DNA of 64,000 bases. Source: UBA3792 sp045114775 (GTDB taxonomy: Bacteria; Bacillota; Clostridia; Christensenellales; CAG-138). The translations under genes and the position numbers were made by a program. Of this stretch, positions 60,943 to 64,000 are shown one piece after another. Where the stretch lies: assembly GCA_045114775.1 (NCBI GenBank), contig JBGULC010000028.1:62001-126000 (forward strand). Reading direction: 5' to 3'. Positions within the stretch are counted from its first letter, which is position 1. Each line of letters opens with the position of its first letter. Under the pieces are notes generated by a model that was not told where the DNA came from, ran no database searches, and saw only the letters and a list, made by a program, of their open reading frames with translations.

Positions 60943-62088
60943 TTATGCGATCAAATAGACCAGCAGCATGATCCCGACGAGCAGGATCAGAAACGCGAAG
61001 TTGAACAACGTGTATTCGCCGACGTAGCGGATCGTTTTGCCGGGATTGTTCTTCACGTACTCGCGGAACGTGATCAGACTCGCGAGCGACGCGATCAGTG
61101 TGCCGACGCCCCCGATGTTCACACCGACGAGCAGCGCCGGGTAATTATCGGTAAACTGCGACAGCAGCACCGCGGACGGCACATTACTGATGAACTGGCA
61201 GGAGATCACGCTGACGAGGAACGTGTTCTTTTCGAGCAGACCCGAGAAAAAGCTGCGCACCGCCTCGATCCTGCCCATGTTCCCCGCAAAGACAAAGAAG
61301 AACACGAACGTAAACAGCAGCGGGTAATCGACCTCCAATAGCGCCTTTCGGTCCAGAACGAGCAGCGCAAGCGGAATGACGATCAGCCCGATCCAGTACG
61401 GGATCCCGCGGAACACGATCGCGATCGACAGCGCAAACAGCAGCAGATACAGCGTTGTCTTCATCAGCGGCATGTGGATCTTCTCGTCGCTCAGCTTCAG
61501 CGGCTCCGGCTTGACAAAGATGATGCAGCAGAGCGTAATCAGCACGACGGCGACCGCAAACGGGATCGCCATGATCCGCACGAATTCGCCGTTGGGGATT
61601 TGGAACTTCGTATACAGGAACAGGTTCTGCGGGTTGCCGAACGGCGTCAGCATGCCGCCGAGATTTGCGGCGATATTCTGCATGATGAAGGTGAACGCCA
61701 TGTATTTTTCCTTGCGCGTCGAAGTGAGCACAAAGAAGCCGAGCGGCAGAAACGTCAGCAGCGCCATGTCGTTTGCGATCAGCATGGAGCCGATAAAGGT
61801 GATATAAACGAGGGCAAGCACGCTCATGCGCGCGTTTTTGAAAAGCCGGACGACCCTGCGCGCAAGCGCGTAAAAGAAGCGGATATTCCGGAGCGCGCAG
61901 ACCACAGCCAGCACGCAGAACAAGCACGTCAGCGTTTTGAAATCGAAATAGCCGAGATACGCCTCGTCCGGCGGAACGATGAACATGGTGATCACCGCCG
62001 CAAAGAACGCGATGACCATGACGGCGTTCTTCTTGACGAAGCCTTTTATGAAGCGGAAAACCGCGTTGTCTGTAAGCTTTTTCAGCAT
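60943..62088 (-). CDS. anion permease of the ion transporter superfamily (SLC13/CitM/ArsB-like)
   Basis: 381 residues with ten or more membrane helices. Two inverted-repeat hairpins carry the family motifs: MLIANDMALLTFLPLGFFVL and NLGGMLTPFGNPQNLFLY in the first half, and CQFISNVPSAVLLSQFTDNY with NIGGVGTLIASLASLITF in the second. The (S/T)NP- and N-containing loops bind substrate and sodium in this superfamily. The likely cargo is a di- or tricarboxylate or other anion; arsenite is not excluded. GAGGGG lies upstream. Confidence 0.88.
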   Translation of the reverse strand: MLKKLTDNAVFRFIKGFVKKNAVMVIAFFAAVITMFIVPPDEAYLGYFDFKTLTCLFCVLAVVCALRNIRFFYALARRVVRLFKNARMSVLALVYITFIGSMLIANDMALLTFLPLGFFVLTSTRKEKYMAFTFIMQNIAANLGGMLTPFGNPQNLFLYTKFQIPNGEFVRIMAIPFAVAVVLITLCCIIFVKPEPLKLSDEKIHMPLMKTTLYLLLFALSIAIVFRGIPYWIGLIVIPLALLVLDRKALLEVDYPLLFTFVFFFVFAGNMGRIEAVRSFFSGLLEKNTFLVSVISCQFISNVPSAVLLSQFTDNYPALLVGVNIGGVGTLIASLASLITFREYVKNNPGKTIRYVGEYTLFNFAFLILLVGIMLLVYLIA

Positions 62089-62328
62089 TCAAGATCCCCT
62101 CGTGAAACCGACAGCCGTTATTATATCCGTCTGCATCTTCTCTGTCAATCGCTGTTTTGCGATCGGGAAAGACTTGCTGCCGCCGCCATTCTCCAGGACT
62201 TCGGTATAAAATTACGGTTCTCTCTTGCGTTATTGCGCAGAATCACGTATAATAGCAGGACGAGGCAGCAATGTACTTGTATTGTTATTATCAGAAACAG
62301 TATCGCTGTTTGTGACGGGAGATGCAAA

Positions 62329-63834
62329 ATGAAAAAACTGTCCCTCTCACTTTTGGCGCAGACGGTTGCGGCGCGTCGCAAAGCGCTGAAGATCACGCAG
62401 AGTCGGCTCGCGCAGATGACCGGTATCAACCGGGCGCTGATCTCGCGGCTCGAATCCGGCGTCTTCACGCCGTCCGTCGATCAGCTTCTGGCGCTTTCGG
62501 ATACGCTCGGATTCGATATGCGGGACGTGTGGGAAAAGCCGGAGGCGGAGGCGCATCCCTCCATCGCGCGCTCCTATCGGATCGCCGTCGCCGGGACCGG
62601 TTATGTCGGGCTGTCGCTTGCCGTGCTGCTCGCGCAGCACAACGACGTTACAGCGGTGGATATCGTGCCGGAGAAGGTCGAAAAGCTGAACCGTTTCGAA
62701 TCGCCGATCCGGGACGAATACATCGAAAAATATCTTGCCGAAGCGCAGGCGGGAACGAGAGAACTGCATTTGACCGCGACCACCGACGGTATACGCGCCT
62801 ATCGGGACGCGGATTATATCGTCATCGCCGCGCCGACAAATTACGATCCGAAGCAGAACTTCTTCGATTGCTCAGCGGTCGAGGCGGTGATCCGGCTGAT
62901 CCTGGACAGCACGAAGGAACGGGAGCAAAAGCCCATGATCGTGATCAAATCCACGATCCCGGTCGGCTATACGGAACACATCAGAAAGCAGTTCGGAGCG
63001 GACAATATCATCTTCAGCCCGGAGTTTTTGCGCGAAAGCAAAGCGCTTTACGACAATCTCTATCCGAGCCGCATCATTGTCGGCTGCGATCCGAATACCG
63101 AGCAAGCAGCGCGCACGTTTGCCGCGCTTCTCGAACAGGGCGCGATCAAGGACCCGATCGAAACGCTGTTTATGGGCTGCACGGAAGCCGAGGCGACGAA
63201 ACTCTTTGTCAACACCTACCTTGCGCTGCGCGTATCGTTCTTCAATGAACTGGACACCTACGCCGAGGTCAAGGGTCTCTCCACCGCCTCGATCATCAAG
63301 GGCGTCTGCCTCGATCCGCGCGTCGGCGACTACTACAACAACCCTTCGTTCGGCTACGGCGGTTACTGTCTGCCGAAGGACACAAAGCAGCTTTTGGCCA
63401 ACTATCAGAACGTGCCGCAGAACATGATGACCGCCATCGTCGAAAGCAACCGCACCCGCAAAGACTTTATTGCGGACCGTGTGCTGGAGATTGCAGGAAG
63501 CTATACGGCGTCGGCGCACTACTCGAAATCGCAGGAAAAGAAACAAAAGGAGATCACGGTCGGCGTCTACCGGCTCACCATGAAGGCAAACTCGGACAAC
63601 TTCCGCCAAAGCTCCATCCAAGGCGTTATGAAACGCATTAAAGCCAAAGGCGCGACAGTCGTGATTTATGAGCCGACATTAGAGAACGGCAGCACGTTCT
63701 TCGGAAGTCTTGTTGTCAACGACCTCAAAAAGTTCAAGAAAATGTGCGGCTGCATCCTCGCAAACCGCTATGATCCGGTCCTGGATGACGTTGAAGAAAA
63801 GGTTTATACGCGCGACTTGTTCCGCAGGGATTAA
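62329..63834 (+). CDS. XRE-type HTH domain fused to UDP-glucose/UDP-N-acetyl-sugar dehydrogenase
   Basis: 501 residues from MKKLSLSLLAQTV; GGGAGA lies upstream. Residues ~5-65 are an XRE helix-turn-helix (RRKALKITQSRLAQMTGINR, LISRLESGVFTPSVDQLLAL). The rest is a complete UDP-sugar dehydrogenase: NAD motif G89-TGYVG, VIAAPTNYDP, SPEFLRES, EATKLFVNTYLALRVSFFNE, and catalytic Cys347 in GYGGYCLPKDTKQL. It should oxidise UDP-glucose (or a related sugar) to the uronic acid for surface polysaccharide. The HTH suggests binding to its own or a neighbouring promoter. A second dehydrogenase gene follows 24 bases on. Confidence 0.9.
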   Translation: MKKLSLSLLAQTVAARRKALKITQSRLAQMTGINRALISRLESGVFTPSVDQLLALSDTLGFDMRDVWEKPEAEAHPSIARSYRIAVAGTGYVGLSLAVLLAQHNDVTAVDIVPEKVEKLNRFESPIRDEYIEKYLAEAQAGTRELHLTATTDGIRAYRDADYIVIAAPTNYDPKQNFFDCSAVEAVIRLILDSTKEREQKPMIVIKSTIPVGYTEHIRKQFGADNIIFSPEFLRESKALYDNLYPSRIIVGCDPNTEQAARTFAALLEQGAIKDPIETLFMGCTEAEATKLFVNTYLALRVSFFNELDTYAEVKGLSTASIIKGVCLDPRVGDYYNNPSFGYGGYCLPKDTKQLLANYQNVPQNMMTAIVESNRTRKDFIADRVLEIAGSYTASAHYSKSQEKKQKEITVGVYRLTMKANSDNFRQSSIQGVMKRIKAKGATVVIYEPTLENGSTFFGSLVVNDLKKFKKMCGCILANRYDPVLDDVEEKVYTRDLFRRD

Positions 63835-63858
63835 GAATCATACAAAAGGAGAAACGAT

Positions 63859-64000
63859 ATGAAAATCACCGTTGCAGGCGTCGGATATGTGGGATTGTCC
63901 CTCGCCGTCCTGCTCGCGCAGAAGCATGATGTCACCGCCATCACAACCACCGAAAAGAAAGCGGAAAAGCTCAATCAGTTTATTTCCCCCATCCAGGACG
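63859..64000 (+). CDS. second UDP-glucose dehydrogenase-type enzyme (3' end outside window)
   Basis: The first 47 codons are present, starting MKITVAGVGYVGLSLAVLLA with AAAAGGAG upstream. The NAD-binding segment closely matches that of the preceding fusion (both read YVGLSLAVLLAQ), but there is no HTH. It lies 24 bases after the fusion gene and is surely co-transcribed. Probably a tandem duplicate; catalytic residues lie beyond the window. Confidence 0.88.
   Translation, partial: MKITVAGVGYVGLSLAVLLAQKHDVTAITTTEKKAEKLNQFISPIQD

Noticed and set aside
61474..62328. An upstream extension of 285 codons to the HTH-dehydrogenase gene
   Set aside because: It lies antisense to the anion permease, has a biased composition and no domain. 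The ATG at 62329 has a ribosome binding site and starts directly at the HTH.

Overview
The window is a gene-dense, roughly 57 % GC stretch that looks like the chromosome of a gut-type member of the Clostridia (Firmicutes). Supporting signs are strong AGGAGG-type ribosome binding sites, a reverse rubrerythrin, a dockerin-bearing secreted giant, an NHLM peptide exporter, LytS-like and RsbU/RsbV-like signalling proteins, and CDP-polyol wall-polymer genes. No rRNA and no CRISPR array were seen. The species cannot be named from the sequence alone.

Layout. 1-6 kb: an FtsX-type ABC permease with a long coiled coil (cut by the window edge), its ATPase fused to a GAF domain, a membrane PP2C phosphatase fused to an RsbW-like ATPase, and an RsbV-like STAS protein, all on the minus strand. 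6-8.5 kb: three unassigned membrane or secreted proteins. 8.7-10.8 kb: a LytS-like histidine kinase coupled to a response regulator by a 4-base overlap. 10.9-17.6 kb: housekeeping enzymes (FAD/Rieske oxidoreductase, C69 dipeptidase, IMP dehydrogenase, membrane-tethered hydrolase). 18.67-21.67 kb: a small integrated element (tyrosine recombinase, WYL-domain gene, tiny ORF) sitting in the 3' end of the rubrerythrin gene and flanked by 66-bp direct repeats. 22.2-24.2 kb: a decayed tRNA-Arg copy, a phosphohexomutase and the intact tRNA-Arg(CCU).

24.5-38.7 kb is the most unusual part. One promoter and two palindromes precede a minus-strand operon of an HlyD-like NHLM secretion protein, an NHLM C39-peptidase/ABC transporter, a second NHLM ABC transporter, a 2931-residue secreted protein ending in a cohesin-like fold and a dockerin, and finally a 58-residue peptide whose leader ends in a double-glycine-type site (EDLRKITGAG). 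Just upstream (39.1-39.5 kb) are decayed remains of a SPASM radical-SAM enzyme and of an acidic small peptide. My reading is an export system that has kept its transporter and one precursor, lost its modifying enzyme, and become coupled to a giant surface protein.

39.9-41.6 kb: a lipoprotein, a YugP-like protein without its zinc motif, and a truncated nitrilase copy. 41.9-48.8 kb: a surface-polymer locus with two CDP-glycerol-type polymer transferases, an acyltransferase, a TarI/IspD-like cytidylyltransferase, a polyol-phosphate dehydrogenase and a GatZ/KbaZ-like protein. 49-51.7 kb: an acyl-CoA ligase paired with an E2-like acyltransferase. 51.9-55.4 kb: a second large secreted protein followed by a 37-residue peptide. 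55.6-58.3 kb: a plus-strand run of nitrilase, small NTPase, SRAP, Smr and YunG-like genes. 58.4-62.1 kb: a lipoprotein, an intergenic repeat cluster, 5-formyl-THF cyclo-ligase and an anion permease. 62.3-64 kb: an XRE-HTH/UDP-glucose dehydrogenase fusion followed in tandem by a second dehydrogenase cut by the window end.
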